Source: Nocardia transvalensis NBRC 15921
GTDB lineage: Bacteria; Actinomycetota; Actinomycetes; Mycobacteriales; Mycobacteriaceae
Length of the DNA: 64,000 bases
NCBI RefSeq assembly: GCF_000308875.1
Contig: NZ_BAGL01000052.1
Span: 186,001 to 250,000 of the forward strand
Direction of reading: 5' to 3'
This document shows positions 8,739 through 16,522 of the stretch, one piece after another (within the stretch, counting starts at the first letter, position 1; each line of letters starts with the position of its first letter). The notes beneath the pieces were generated by a model. It was not told the DNA's origin, did not search any database, and saw only the letters and a program-made list of their open reading frames with translations. The translations under genes were made by a program, and so were the position numbers.

Positions 8739-9595
8739 GCTGTCGCGCTCCCTTCTTCCGCCGCCGCACGAGCATCGACGATCGCCCGGCCGATCTCCGC
8801 CAGCCGGTCGTCCGAAACCTCTTCGGACCCTTCGGCGCCGATCGTGACGGCCGTCGGGAAGATGCCGCGCATCAGGTCCGGGCCGCCGGTGGCGGTGTCG
8901 TCGTCGGAGGCGTCCAGCAGGGACTCCACCGCGATGCGCAGCGCGCGGTCCTCATCGATGTCGCGGTGGTAGGTCTTCTTGAGCGACGACTTGGCGAAGA
9001 CCGAACCCGAGCCGACGGCGGTGTAGCCGAAGCGCTCCTCGCTGCGGCCGCCCACCACGTCGTAGGACACGATGCGACCGGCCCGCTCGGGATCGGTGGC
9101 CTCCAGGTCGTACCCGACCAGCAGCGGCACGACCGCGAGGCCCTGCAGGGCGGCGGGGAGGTTGTCGCGCACCATCTTCGACAGCTTGTTGGCCTTACCG
9201 TCGAAGGTCAGCGGGACGCCCTCGATCTTCTCGTAGTGCTCCAATTCCACGGCGAACAGCCGGATCATCTCCACCGCCACGCCCGCGGTGCCGGCGATGC
9301 CGGCCGCGGAGAACGTATCGGTGATGTACACCTTCTCCATATCGCGGCTGGCCAGCAGGTTGCCCTGGGTGGCACGCCGGTCGCCCGCGATCAGCACGCC
9401 GCCGCGGTAGCTCACCGCGACGATCGTGGTGCCGTGCGGGGCGATGTCCTGCGACGGCGTCCCGTGCGGGGCGCCGCCGGAGATACGGCCGAAACCGTTG
9501 CCCGGCAACAGTTCCGGCGCGTGATCCCGCAGATATTCGGAGAAGGACGACAGGGCGTACCCCATGTGGAGCCGCGTGGGGTCACCTGATGTCAC
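8735..9595 (-). CDS. prcB: 20S proteasome beta subunit PrcB
   Basis: PrcB is the catalytic subunit. Residues 1-55 are the propeptide, and autocleavage at HG/TTIVAVSYRGGVLIAGDRRAT (written HG / TTIVAVSYRG) exposes Thr56 as nucleophile; the catalytic Lys is expected further along the TTIVAVSYRG...DRRAT strand. The GTG start overlaps the pup stop (GTGA) and the end overlaps prcA, giving a three-gene coupled operon. The length of 286 residues is normal for actinobacteria. Confidence 0.97.
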   Translation of the reverse strand: MTSGDPTRLHMGYALSSFSEYLRDHAPELLPGNGFGRISGGAPHGTPSQDIAPHGTTIVAVSYRGGVLIAGDRRATQGNLLASRDMEKVYITDTFSAAGIAGTAGVAVEMIRLFAVELEHYEKIEGVPLTFDGKANKLSKMVRDNLPAALQGLAVVPLLVGYDLEATDPERAGRIVSYDVVGGRSEERFGYTAVGSGSVFAKSSLKKTYHRDIDEDRALRIAVESLLDASDDDTATGGPDLMRGIFPTAVTIGAEGSEEVSDDRLAEIGRAIVDARAAAEEGSATA

Positions 9596-9786
9596 TGGCC
9601 GCCTTTCTGAACGTATGCGCGCACGAAGTCCTCCGCGTTCTCCTCGAGCACATCGTCGATCTCGTCGAGCAGGTCGTCGGTGTCCTCCGCCAGCTTCTCG
9701 CGACGCTCCTGCCCCGCGGCCTCGGGACCAGCCGCGTCATCATCCTCGTCGCCGCCACCGGCGCGCTTGGTCTGCTCTTGTGCCAT
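9592..9786 (-). CDS. pup: Prokaryotic ubiquitin-like protein Pup
   Basis: This 64-residue acidic protein starts MAQEQTKRAGGGDEDDD and ends AYVQKGGQ. The C-terminal Gln must be deamidated to Glu by Dop before PafA can ligate Pup. The segment DTDDLLDEIDDVLEENAEDF is the helix recognised by the Mpa coiled coil. An upstream in-frame extension exists, but the ATG at 9786 has a strong ribosome site (GAGGAGG, about 10 nt upstream) and matches known Pup starts. It is the first gene of pup-prcB-prcA. Confidence 0.97.
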   Translation of the reverse strand: MAQEQTKRAGGGDEDDDAAGPEAAGQERREKLAEDTDDLLDEIDDVLEENAEDFVRAYVQKGGQ

Positions 9787-9925
9787 AGCAGCCGACCTCC
9801 TCTGTACTGATATCGGCGAGCATCGGAGAAGATCCGATGCTCGTACGTCAACACTACCCAGCGTCAGGGACAACTTGCCGGATTACCTCGCAATGTGCCC
9901 CGGCCGCGACCTCGCGCACCACCCT
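9787..9925 (-). promoter_or_regulatory. Leader and probable promoter region of the pup-prcB-prcA operon
   Basis: These 139 bp separate pup from the repeat tract and palindrome that follow dop. The stretch next to pup (9787-9880) is less GC-rich than the genes around it and is the only place for a promoter between the dop 3' end and pup. I cannot name a specific -10/-35 pair with confidence. Confidence 0.4.
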
Positions 9926-9999
9926 ATTTCCCGCGCTCCCCCACCCAATTTCCCGCGCTCCCCCACCTAATTTCCCGCACTCCCCCACCCAATTTCCCG
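9926..9999. repeat. 22-bp tandem repeat, three copies plus a partial fourth
   Basis: Three head-to-tail 22-bp units (9926-9947, 9948-9969, 9970-9991) follow the pattern ATTTCCCGCRCTCCCCCACC plus two variable bases. A fourth partial copy (9992-9999) runs into the left arm of the adjacent palindrome. There are no spacers, so this is not a CRISPR array. It lies between dop and pup. Confidence 0.9.
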
Positions 10000-10052
10000 G
10001 GATGCTTTTGGCCGGGACCTCGCGAGGTCCCGGCCAAAAGCATGCCGGGAAA
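9993..10052. repeat. 60-nt near-perfect palindrome made of two inverted copies of a dispersed stem-loop element
   Basis: Arms 9993-10022 and 10023-10052 are reverse complements with one mismatch and no loop. Each arm contains the element CCGGCCAAAAGCRTGCCGG (right copy 10029-10049 with flanking C and G, left inverted copy 9996-10016). Single copies occur at 14839-14859 and 40251-40269. It sits 20 bp downstream of the dop stop, so it may help end dop transcription, and the paired arrangement resembles REP/BIME elements. Confidence 0.9.
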
Positions 10053-10071
10053 CGAGGGGATGGGGCGGACG

Positions 10072-11571
10072 CTATGTCGTCAGCTGCTCCACCAGCTCAG
10101 CGGCCGTGTCCACGCCGTCGAGGAGCTTGCCCACGTGGGACTTGGTCCCGCGGCGCGGCTCCAGGGTCGGGATGCGGACCAGCGAGTCGCCGCCGAGGTC
10201 GAAGATCACCGAATCCCAGCTCGCGGCCGCGATATCGGCGCCGAAGCGGCGCAGGCACTCGCCGCGGAAGTAGGCGCGGGTATCGGTCGGCGGCGCGGTC
10301 ATCGCGTCCATGACCTGCTGCTCGGTGACCAGCCGCTCCATGGATCCGCGGGCGACGAGGCGGTTGTAGAGGCCCTTGTCCAGCCGCACGTCGGAGTACT
10401 GGAGATCCATCAGGTGCAGTTTCGGCGCGGCCCAGCCCAGGCCCTCCCGGCTGCGCATCCCCTCGAGCAGCCGCAGCTTCGCCGTCCAGTCCAGCAGGTG
10501 GGAGGTCTCCAGCGGATCGCGTTCGAGCAGGTCCAGCACGTGCGCCCACTTCTCCAGGACGTCGGTGACGCGCGCGTCGTCCGTGCCCTCGCGGCCGTGG
10601 AACTTCTCCACCCGGTCGAGGTAGATCCGTTGCAGCGCAAGGCCGGTCAGCTCGCGGCCGTCGGCCAGCGCCACCGCCGCGCGCAGCGTCGGGTCGTGGC
10701 TGATGGAGTGCACGGCGGTGACCGGGCGCGCCAGCTGCAGATCCGACAGGTCCTCCCCCGCCTCGATCAGGTCCAGCACCAGCGCGGTGGTGCCGACCTT
10801 GAGGTAGGTGGACCATTCGGCGAGATTCGCGTCGCCGATGATGACGTGCAGGCGGCGGTACTTGTCGGCGTCGGCGTGCGGCTCGTCGCGGGTGTTGATG
10901 ATGCCGCGCTTGAGCGTGGTCTCCAGGCCGACCTCGACCTCGATGTAGTCCGAGCGCTGCGAGAGCTGGAAGCCGGTCTGGTCACCGGACTGCCCCAGCC
11001 CGACCCGCCCCGATCCGCACACCACCTGGCGCGAGACGAAGAACGGGGTCAGGCCGACGATGATCTGATTGAACGGCGTGTCCCGGTTCATCAGGTAGTT
11101 CTCGTGGGTGCCGTAGGAGGCGCCCTTGCCGTCGACGTTGTTCTTGTACAGCTGCATGCGCGGGGCGCCGGGCACGCTCGAGGCGTAGCGCGCGGCGGCC
11201 TCCATCACGCGCTCGCCGGCCTTGTCCCAGATCACCGCGTCGAGCGGGTCGGTGACCTCCGGTGCGGAGTACTCCGGGTGGGCGTGGTCGACGTAGAGGC
11301 GGGCGCCGTTGGTGAGGATCATGTTCGCCGCGCCGACCTCGTCCGCGTCGATCACGGGGGCGGGCCCGTTGAGCCGTCCCAGATCGAAGCCGCGGGCGTC
11401 GCGCAGCGGCGACTCCACCTCGTAGTCCCAGCGGGTGCGCTTGGCGCGGGGCACGCCCTCCGCCGCCGCGTACGCCAGCACCGCCTGGGTGGACGTGAGA
11501 ATCGGGTTGGCCGACGGCTCGGTAGGCGTGGAGATGCCGTACTCGACCTCGATTCCGATGATGCGCTGCAT
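10072..11571 (-). CDS. dop: Pup deamidase/depupylase Dop
   Basis: Dop deamidates the C-terminal Gln of Pup and also removes Pup from conjugates. The 499-residue protein starts MQRIIGIEVEYGIS, with Glu8 as metal ligand and Asp95 in ARLYVDHAHPEYS as the catalytic residue. Residues around 37-79 form the Dop-specific insertion absent from PafA, which separates the two paralogues. It is upstream of pup but separated by 285 bp of repeats, so it is probably its own transcription unit. Confidence 0.97.
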   Translation of the reverse strand: MQRIIGIEVEYGISTPTEPSANPILTSTQAVLAYAAAEGVPRAKRTRWDYEVESPLRDARGFDLGRLNGPAPVIDADEVGAANMILTNGARLYVDHAHPEYSAPEVTDPLDAVIWDKAGERVMEAAARYASSVPGAPRMQLYKNNVDGKGASYGTHENYLMNRDTPFNQIIVGLTPFFVSRQVVCGSGRVGLGQSGDQTGFQLSQRSDYIEVEVGLETTLKRGIINTRDEPHADADKYRRLHVIIGDANLAEWSTYLKVGTTALVLDLIEAGEDLSDLQLARPVTAVHSISHDPTLRAAVALADGRELTGLALQRIYLDRVEKFHGREGTDDARVTDVLEKWAHVLDLLERDPLETSHLLDWTAKLRLLEGMRSREGLGWAAPKLHLMDLQYSDVRLDKGLYNRLVARGSMERLVTEQQVMDAMTAPPTDTRAYFRGECLRRFGADIAAASWDSVIFDLGGDSLVRIPTLEPRRGTKSHVGKLLDGVDTAAELVEQLTT

Positions 11572-11685
11572 TACTCGAGCCTATGCGACGACGCGCCGCG
11601 CGGGGCCATCCCGGGTCGGGCGTGGCCCGGCGAATCGCCCGCAGGAAGGACCCGAATGTCCTCCTGATGACGGACGACCATACCT

Positions 11686-11697
11686 ATACGATCGTAT
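11686..11697. promoter_or_regulatory. 12-bp palindrome over the start of the DUF418 gene
   Basis: ATACGATCGTAT is a perfect palindrome that overlaps the first possible ATG (11696) of the next gene. It could be an operator, or part of the core promoter of a leaderless or short-leader transcript. Confidence 0.35.
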
Positions 11698-12928
11698 GAG
11701 AATTATTCGCATGTCCAAATCGCTCGCACCGGCTCCCGCGGTCGCCTCGCCACCGTCCGATCGCCGTCCCGCCCGGCTACCCGCCCTGGATGTGCTGCGC
11801 GGTATCGCGATTCTCGGCACCCTGGGCACCAATATCTGGATCCTCACCGATCCGCAGGGCCTGATCGGCTACCTCGAGGACTTCGGCGCCCCGGCCGACG
11901 CCTGGCAGTGGACCGAGCGCGTCCTGCAACAGCTGGCCCAGGGTAAATTCCTGGGGCTGCTCACCCTCATGTTCGGCATCGGGCTCGCCATCCAGCAGCG
12001 GTCGGCCGTGCGCGGCGGGCGTCCCTGGCCGGGCACGTACCCGTGGCGGGCCGGGCTGCTGTTCCTCGACGGTCTGCTGAACTTCCTGTTCGTCGCCGAA
12101 TTCGACGTGCTGATGGGCTATGCCGTCACCGGGGCCGTCGTCGCGTACATCCTCGCGACGAGCGAGCGGGCGCAACGGCGCTGGCTGCTGATCGCCGCCG
12201 GGGTACACACGGCGATGCTGACACTGATCGCCGTGGGGATGACTCTCGCGGCGGCACAGGGCGATTCGAGCGCGTCGACCGGTTCGCCGACCCTCGACCC
12301 CAATCCCTACGCCGACGGGTCGTTCTGGGATCTGGTGGTCTTCCGCGCGACACACGCCGGAATCTTCCGGCTGGAGCCGATATTCGTCTTCCCGATGTCG
12401 ATCGCGCTGTTCCTGCTGGGCGTCCGGCTGTTCCGGGCCGGGCTGTTCGAACCGGCGGGACGCCGCCTGCGCCGGCGGCTGATGGCGCTCGGTTTCGCGG
12501 TGGGCGCGCCCCTGGATCTCGCGCTCGGCCTCGCGAACGGGAATCTCGTCCTGATCACCCGGTACGGCACCGCGCCGCTGGTCGCGCTCGGCATCCTCGC
12601 GCTGGTCGCCGAGTTCTACGTGGGGCGGACCCGGGCCGGGTTCGTCGGCCGCCGCTTCGCCGAGATCGGCCGGATGGCGCTGAGCTGCTACATCCTCCAG
12701 AACCTGGTCGCGTCCGCGCTCTGTTACGGCTGGGGGCTCGGACTGGCCGCGCAGGTCGAGCCGGACGCCCGGGTGCCGTTCACCGCGGCCGTCTACCTCG
12801 TGGTGTGCGTGACCATGCTGATCTTCGCCCACCTCTGGCTGCGGATCTTCGACCGGGGACCGGTGGAGTGGTTGTGGCACACCAGCTATCGCGCGATCAC
12901 CCGGGAGCGGACGGCGTCACCCGCGTGA
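11696..12928 (+). CDS. DUF418 family (YeiB-like) integral membrane protein
   Basis: The 410-residue protein opens with the family signature LPALDVLRGIAILGTLGTN, then about ten hydrophobic segments, and ends in the DUF418 domain (GRRFAEIGRMALSCYILQNL and EWLWHTSYRAIT). The biochemical function of the family is not established; it resembles acyltransferase-3-like membrane proteins. ATG codons at 11696 and 11711 are both possible and neither has a good ribosome site. It is the first gene of the accessory block downstream of dop, on the opposite strand. Confidence 0.85.
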   Translation: MRIIRMSKSLAPAPAVASPPSDRRPARLPALDVLRGIAILGTLGTNIWILTDPQGLIGYLEDFGAPADAWQWTERVLQQLAQGKFLGLLTLMFGIGLAIQQRSAVRGGRPWPGTYPWRAGLLFLDGLLNFLFVAEFDVLMGYAVTGAVVAYILATSERAQRRWLLIAAGVHTAMLTLIAVGMTLAAAQGDSSASTGSPTLDPNPYADGSFWDLVVFRATHAGIFRLEPIFVFPMSIALFLLGVRLFRAGLFEPAGRRLRRRLMALGFAVGAPLDLALGLANGNLVLITRYGTAPLVALGILALVAEFYVGRTRAGFVGRRFAEIGRMALSCYILQNLVASALCYGWGLGLAAQVEPDARVPFTAAVYLVVCVTMLIFAHLWLRIFDRGPVEWLWHTSYRAITRERTASPA

Positions 12929-12950
12929 TCCCCGCATCGCCGCCGCAATG

Positions 12951-12964
12951 TGCAATGATTTCCA
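12951..12964 (+). promoter_or_regulatory. Imperfect inverted repeat upstream of the permease (weak Zur-like candidate)
   Basis: TGCAATGATTTCCA has imperfect 5-bp arms around TGAT, with bases resembling actinobacterial Zur sites but with spacing one base short. It lies 88 bp upstream of a permease whose relatives with TIGR03943 partners are zinc-regulated in other bacteria. The assignment is speculative. Confidence 0.2.
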
Positions 12965-13051
12965 TGTTCGTTCCCGGCGCGGGTCACAGGTCGCCGGGCT
13001 GTACAGGTCCAGCGAGCGAAGCGTCGGAACGTAGCAACGGGGGTATACGCG

Positions 13052-14065
13052 GTGTCCACACCGATCGTGGAGTCGACTCGTTCAACCCCGCGTGGCCCTC
13101 GCCTGTCGTCGACCTACGTCCTCGCCGGACTGCTGGCGCTGGGACTGGTGTTCGCCGGGCCGCTCGCGCACTGGTTCGAGTCGGACGCGCGACTGCAAAC
13201 GGCCGCAACGGTTTTCACCGGCGTCTTCATGCAGGCCGTGCCGTTTCTGGTCCTCGGCGTGGTGATCAGCGGGGGCATCGCGGCATTCGTCTCGCCCGAT
13301 CTGCTGCGAAAACTGCTGCCGCGCAACGAATCCGCCGCCATCGGGGTGGCCGGTCTGGCGGGCATCGCGCTGCCCGGCTGTGAATGCGGTGCGGTGCCGG
13401 TGTCGCGCCGGCTCATGGATCAGGGCGCGCCCGGCGCGGCGGCCTTCGCCTTCCTGCTGTCGGCCCCCGCGGTAAATCCGGTCGTGCTGATCGCGACCGC
13501 GGTGGCGTTTCCCGGGGAGCCCGGCATGGTGGCGGCGCGGTTCGCCGGATCCCTGGCCACCGCCCTGCTGATGGGCGCCCTGTGGTCGCGGTTCGGGCGG
13601 CCGGAATGGTTCACCGCGCGGCCCCACGGGCACGAGCACTGGGCGCCGGGGCGCTCGCGGTGGCAGGTGTTCACCGAGGCCGCCCGGCACGACTTCCTGC
13701 AGGCCGCGGCGTTTCTCGTGGTCGGCGCCGCCGCCGCGGCCGCGCTGCACGTGCTGGTCCCGGCCGGCTGGTATCGCGGCCTCGCCGGGCAGATGCTGGT
13801 GTCGATCGTGGTGCTGGCGCTGCTGGCGGTCGTCCTCGCCCTGTGCTCGGAGGCGGACGCGTTCGTCGCGGCGAGCATGTCGAGCCTGCCGCTGCTGCCG
13901 CGGCTGGTCTTCCTCGTGGTCGGCCCGGCGGTGGACGTGAAACTGTTCGCCATGCAGGCCGGGACGTTCGGCCGCCGGTTCGCGCTGCGGTTCGCGCCCG
14001 CCACCTTCGCGGTGGCCACCTGCTGCGGCGCGCTGGCCGGGGTGATCTTCGTGGGGGTCCGATGA
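13052..14065 (+). CDS. Permease of the PF03773/YraQ (UPF0718) family
   Basis: The 337-residue protein has about eight membrane segments and the hallmark GIALPGCECGAVPVSRRL, which carries two cysteines, followed by AFLLSAPAVNPVVLIAT. Relatives are annotated as permeases, some linked to metals or arsenicals, but the substrate is unknown. The GTG at 13052 follows a short leader. The stop overlaps the next gene's ATG (ATGA), so the two products probably work together. Confidence 0.85.
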   Translation: MSTPIVESTRSTPRGPRLSSTYVLAGLLALGLVFAGPLAHWFESDARLQTAATVFTGVFMQAVPFLVLGVVISGGIAAFVSPDLLRKLLPRNESAAIGVAGLAGIALPGCECGAVPVSRRLMDQGAPGAAAFAFLLSAPAVNPVVLIATAVAFPGEPGMVAARFAGSLATALLMGALWSRFGRPEWFTARPHGHEHWAPGRSRWQVFTEAARHDFLQAAAFLVVGAAAAAALHVLVPAGWYRGLAGQMLVSIVVLALLAVVLALCSEADAFVAASMSSLPLLPRLVFLVVGPAVDVKLFAMQAGTFGRRFALRFAPATFAVATCCGALAGVIFVGVR

Positions 14066-14811
14066 ACCGGGTGACACAGAACTTCGTCCTGCTGCTGATC
14101 GGCGGGGCCGTCCTGCGGATCGCGCTGGACGGCACCTATCTGCGCTACGTCAAGCCCGGCCTGCAGCCGTACCTGATCGTCAGCGGTGCGGCCCTCACGC
14201 TGCTGGCGCTCCTCGCGATCGCCCGGGACATCCGGACCGGCTGGGCCGCCGCCGATTCCGGGCATCACCACAGCGGGCGCTCGCAGTGGCTGCTGCTCGC
14301 CCCGATCGCCGCGCTGCTGATCGTGGTGCCGCCCGCGCTGGGCGCGGGGGCGGTGCAGAACGGCAGCACCGCACAGGCGAGCGTGGGCGCGCCCGCCGCC
14401 ACCGACGACGGCAAATTCCCCTTCCCGCCGCTCCCCGCCGGCGCGGCGCCGACCATCCGCATGTACGACGTGATCGACCGCGCCTCCTACGATTCGAGCG
14501 GCGCGCTGGATCACCGGGAGATCACAGTCCTCGGCTTCGTGGTGCGCACCGATAACGACGGCGCGCCCCGCACCGACGGCACCCGCAGCGGCGTCGATCT
14601 CGCCCGCCTCGTCATCACCTGCTGTGTCGCCGACGCCCAGCTCCTGCGCATCCACCTGTCGGGCCCCTTCGATCCCCCGCCGGACGACACCTGGGTCTCC
14701 GTGCGCGGCACCGTCGAACCGAACAGCTCCCGCCCGGAGACACAGATGACCCCCACCCTGCACGTGACGGAATTGCACCCGATACGTACTCCCGCCAGGG
14801 TCTACGGGTAG
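14062..14811 (+). CDS. TIGR03943 family membrane protein, partner of the permease
   Basis: The 249-residue protein has two N-terminal membrane segments, a His-rich cytosolic loop (DSGHHHSGR), one more span, and an exposed C-terminal domain ending PTLHVTELHPIRTPARVYG. That domain contains ITCCVADA and the GTVEPN segment typical of the family. TIGR03943 proteins are encoded beside PF03773 permeases in many bacteria, as here with a 4-bp overlap. The function is unknown; metal handling is plausible because of the His and Cys clusters. Confidence 0.8.
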   Translation: MNRVTQNFVLLLIGGAVLRIALDGTYLRYVKPGLQPYLIVSGAALTLLALLAIARDIRTGWAAADSGHHHSGRSQWLLLAPIAALLIVVPPALGAGAVQNGSTAQASVGAPAATDDGKFPFPPLPAGAAPTIRMYDVIDRASYDSSGALDHREITVLGFVVRTDNDGAPRTDGTRSGVDLARLVITCCVADAQLLRIHLSGPFDPPPDDTWVSVRGTVEPNSSRPETQMTPTLHVTELHPIRTPARVYG

Positions 14812-14838
14812 CTCGGCGTTCGTCCGACGGAACGAGAT

Positions 14839-14859
14839 CCCGGCCAAAAGCGTGCCGGG
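14839..14859. repeat. Dispersed stem-loop element, single copy
   Basis: The 21-bp sequence is a C, then CCGGCCAAAAGCGTGCCGG, then a G: 6-bp arms around a 9-nt loop. It matches the right half of the palindrome at 9993-10052 and lies in the 3' gap between the TIGR03943 gene and a convergent gene. Confidence 0.8.
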
Positions 14860-14926
14860 AAACGAATATCGCGTTCGGGCAGGGAAACGGATACCGCGTT
14901 CGGGCGGGAAACGAATACCGTGCCGG
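14857..14926. repeat. 24/25-bp short tandem repeat, three imperfect copies
   Basis: Units begin at 14857, 14882 and 14906, each starting GGGAAACGRATAYCG. The array begins inside the stem-loop element, so the 3' flank of that element (GGGAAACGA) appears to have been amplified. It lies between two convergent genes. Confidence 0.75.
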
Positions 14927-14932
14927 CGAGAG

Positions 14933-15643
14933 TCAGGAGGCGGCGGCCGCCACGTCCGAGATCCGGCCGTCCTCGTCGAAGTCGACCGTGCCGTGGATGT
15001 CCGGGCCGGAGAAGCTCACCCGGTCCGGCGTGGGGGTCACCGCGAAGCCGCGGCGTTGGAGGTAGCTCCGCACGGCGCGGCGCTGATCGGACAGGCCGAG
15101 GTGGCTGACGGCCCGCTCGAGTACCGCGACGACGCCGTCCGGATCCGGGTCGGGCAGCCGGAATTCGGGATGTTCCACCAGGAATGCCGCGCGGGCGCCG
15201 TCCTCGCCGAGCACCGCGTCGTAGCCGGTCCAGCGGCCCGTGATGATCTTCGCGACCTCCGTCAGGAACCCCACCACGTGCGGCGGCTCCGGCGGGATGC
15301 CGGTCAGTGTCGCGAAAGGGAGTTCCGCGGTGGCCAGCGCGGTGATCTCGTGCTGAACCCCGAAGTAGCGCACGGCCTCCGCGACCTCGATGACCGGCGC
15401 CGGGAAGCCGCGCGGATTCGCCCAGGACCACAGCCACGACCCCGCCGCCGGCGCCACGGTGCCCAGCAGATGGAATTCGGTGCACACGAATGTGGCGTCG
15501 GCGCCGACGAATTCGAGCCGGCCCCCGGCCAGGTCGCAGCGCCACGAGTGCTCCCCGAGCAGGCTGGTCAGACGCATCTGGTGTTCCAGTGACAACAGGG
15601 CGGCGTCGTCGAGCAGATCGATCAGGGTCGCGGGTCCGGGCAC
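14933..15643 (-). CDS. Conserved hypothetical protein, DUF6882-like
   Basis: About 237 residues, soluble, with no signal peptide or membrane span. Recognisable segments are SLEHQMRLTSLLGEH near the N-terminus, SWLWSWANPRGFP, and ITGIPPEPPHVVGFLTEVA-like text (TLTGIPPEPPHVVGFLTE). I associate the W-W-A-N pattern with the DUF6882 family of actinobacteria, whose role is unknown. The GTG at 15643 (reading VPGPATLIDLLDD) is a guess; a GTG at 15682 would add 13 residues. It is convergent with the TIGR03943 gene and 46 bp downstream of a tetR gene on the same strand. Confidence 0.65.
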   Translation of the reverse strand: MPGPATLIDLLDDAALLSLEHQMRLTSLLGEHSWRCDLAGGRLEFVGADATFVCTEFHLLGTVAPAAGSWLWSWANPRGFPAPVIEVAEAVRYFGVQHEITALATAELPFATLTGIPPEPPHVVGFLTEVAKIITGRWTGYDAVLGEDGARAAFLVEHPEFRLPDPDPDGVVAVLERAVSHLGLSDQRRAVRSYLQRRGFAVTPTPDRVSFSGPDIHGTVDFDEDGRISDVAAAAS

Positions 15644-15689
15644 CGGAGCGAGACTAACGAAACCGACCGCCCAGCACCACACCTGGCGA

Positions 15690-16424
15690 CTAGGAAACCT
15701 GCTGCACCCGACCCGTTTCCGACCGCGCCAGCAGATCGGACACCATGGTGTCGCGTTCCAGCGGGACGCCGAGACTGCGCGCGTTGCCCTCGAACAGGGC
15801 CAGGACCGACGCCGAGGCGATGCCCTCGATCTGCTCCGAGGTCAGCGTGGTGGCCGGATCCGCGCGCCAGCCGTTGACCACGCCGTCGACGAAGCCGATG
15901 ATGCCGAACGCCATCGGCCGGGCCCGGTTCGGATCGATCCCGAAGCGCGACAGCGAGGCCGCGAACAGGTCGGCCAGCTGCCCGCCGATGCGGTCGCGGG
16001 CCCCGGCGAGGGCCTGCGACGAATCGCCCTGCGGCGCACCGCCGGCCAGGAACCGGTGCAGATGCGGATGCCGGTCCACCCAGCCGACGTAGGTTCCCAC
16101 CGCGCCGCGCACCGCGTCCTTGAGTGTGCCGTCGGCCCGCAGCGTCGGCATCAGTTCCGCCAGCAGCGATTCCAGGATGCGGCGGCGGATCTGCTCGTCG
16201 AGATCGGCGCGGCCGTCGAAATGCCGGTACACCACCGGGCGGGGCAGCCGCAGCCGGTCGGCGATCTGCTGCACCGAGACCTCGACGCCGTTCTCCTCGA
16301 TCACCTCGACGGCGGCGTCCAGCACCTCGGCCCGGCGCTGCCGCTTGTGGCCGTTCCACCGCGTACTGCGGCCGTCGACCGACGGCTGATGCCGCGATCC
16401 GGACGTTCCGCTGGTTTCGGCCAC
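15690..16424 (-). CDS. TetR family transcriptional regulator
   Basis: The 244-residue protein has an N-terminal HTH (AVEVIEENGVEVSVQQIADRLRLPRPVVYRHF) preceded by a basic arm (RWNGHKRQRR), and a ligand-binding C-terminal half. It is divergent from the diiron oxygenase gene, with 98 bp between them holding two direct copies of a 17-bp motif (16450-16493). It therefore probably represses itself and the oxygenase/FMO pair. The ligand is unknown. Confidence 0.88.
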   Translation of the reverse strand: MAETSGTSGSRHQPSVDGRSTRWNGHKRQRRAEVLDAAVEVIEENGVEVSVQQIADRLRLPRPVVYRHFDGRADLDEQIRRRILESLLAELMPTLRADGTLKDAVRGAVGTYVGWVDRHPHLHRFLAGGAPQGDSSQALAGARDRIGGQLADLFAASLSRFGIDPNRARPMAFGIIGFVDGVVNGWRADPATTLTSEQIEGIASASVLALFEGNARSLGVPLERDTMVSDLLARSETGRVQQVS

Positions 16425-16449
16425 ACGCTTACGATACCCGCCCCGCTAT

Positions 16450-16493
16450 TGACCGTTACAGCATGTCTCACTAATCTGACTGTTACAGCCTGT
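16450..16493. promoter_or_regulatory. Direct-repeat operator in the tetR/diiron oxygenase divergent promoter
   Basis: TGACCGTTACAGCATGT (16450-16466) and TGACTGTTACAGCCTGT (16477-16493) match at 15 of 17 positions and are spaced 27 bp apart. Each holds a CNGTTACAG core. They lie midway between the divergent starts and are the best candidate binding sites for the adjacent TetR protein. Confidence 0.7.
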
Positions 16494-16522
16494 ATCGGTA
16501 ATCAAGCATTGGGAGAGCTGTC

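Noticed and set aside
9926..10052. Possible CRISPR array
   Set aside because: The 22-bp units abut with no unique spacers and there are no cas genes; it is a tandem repeat and palindrome.
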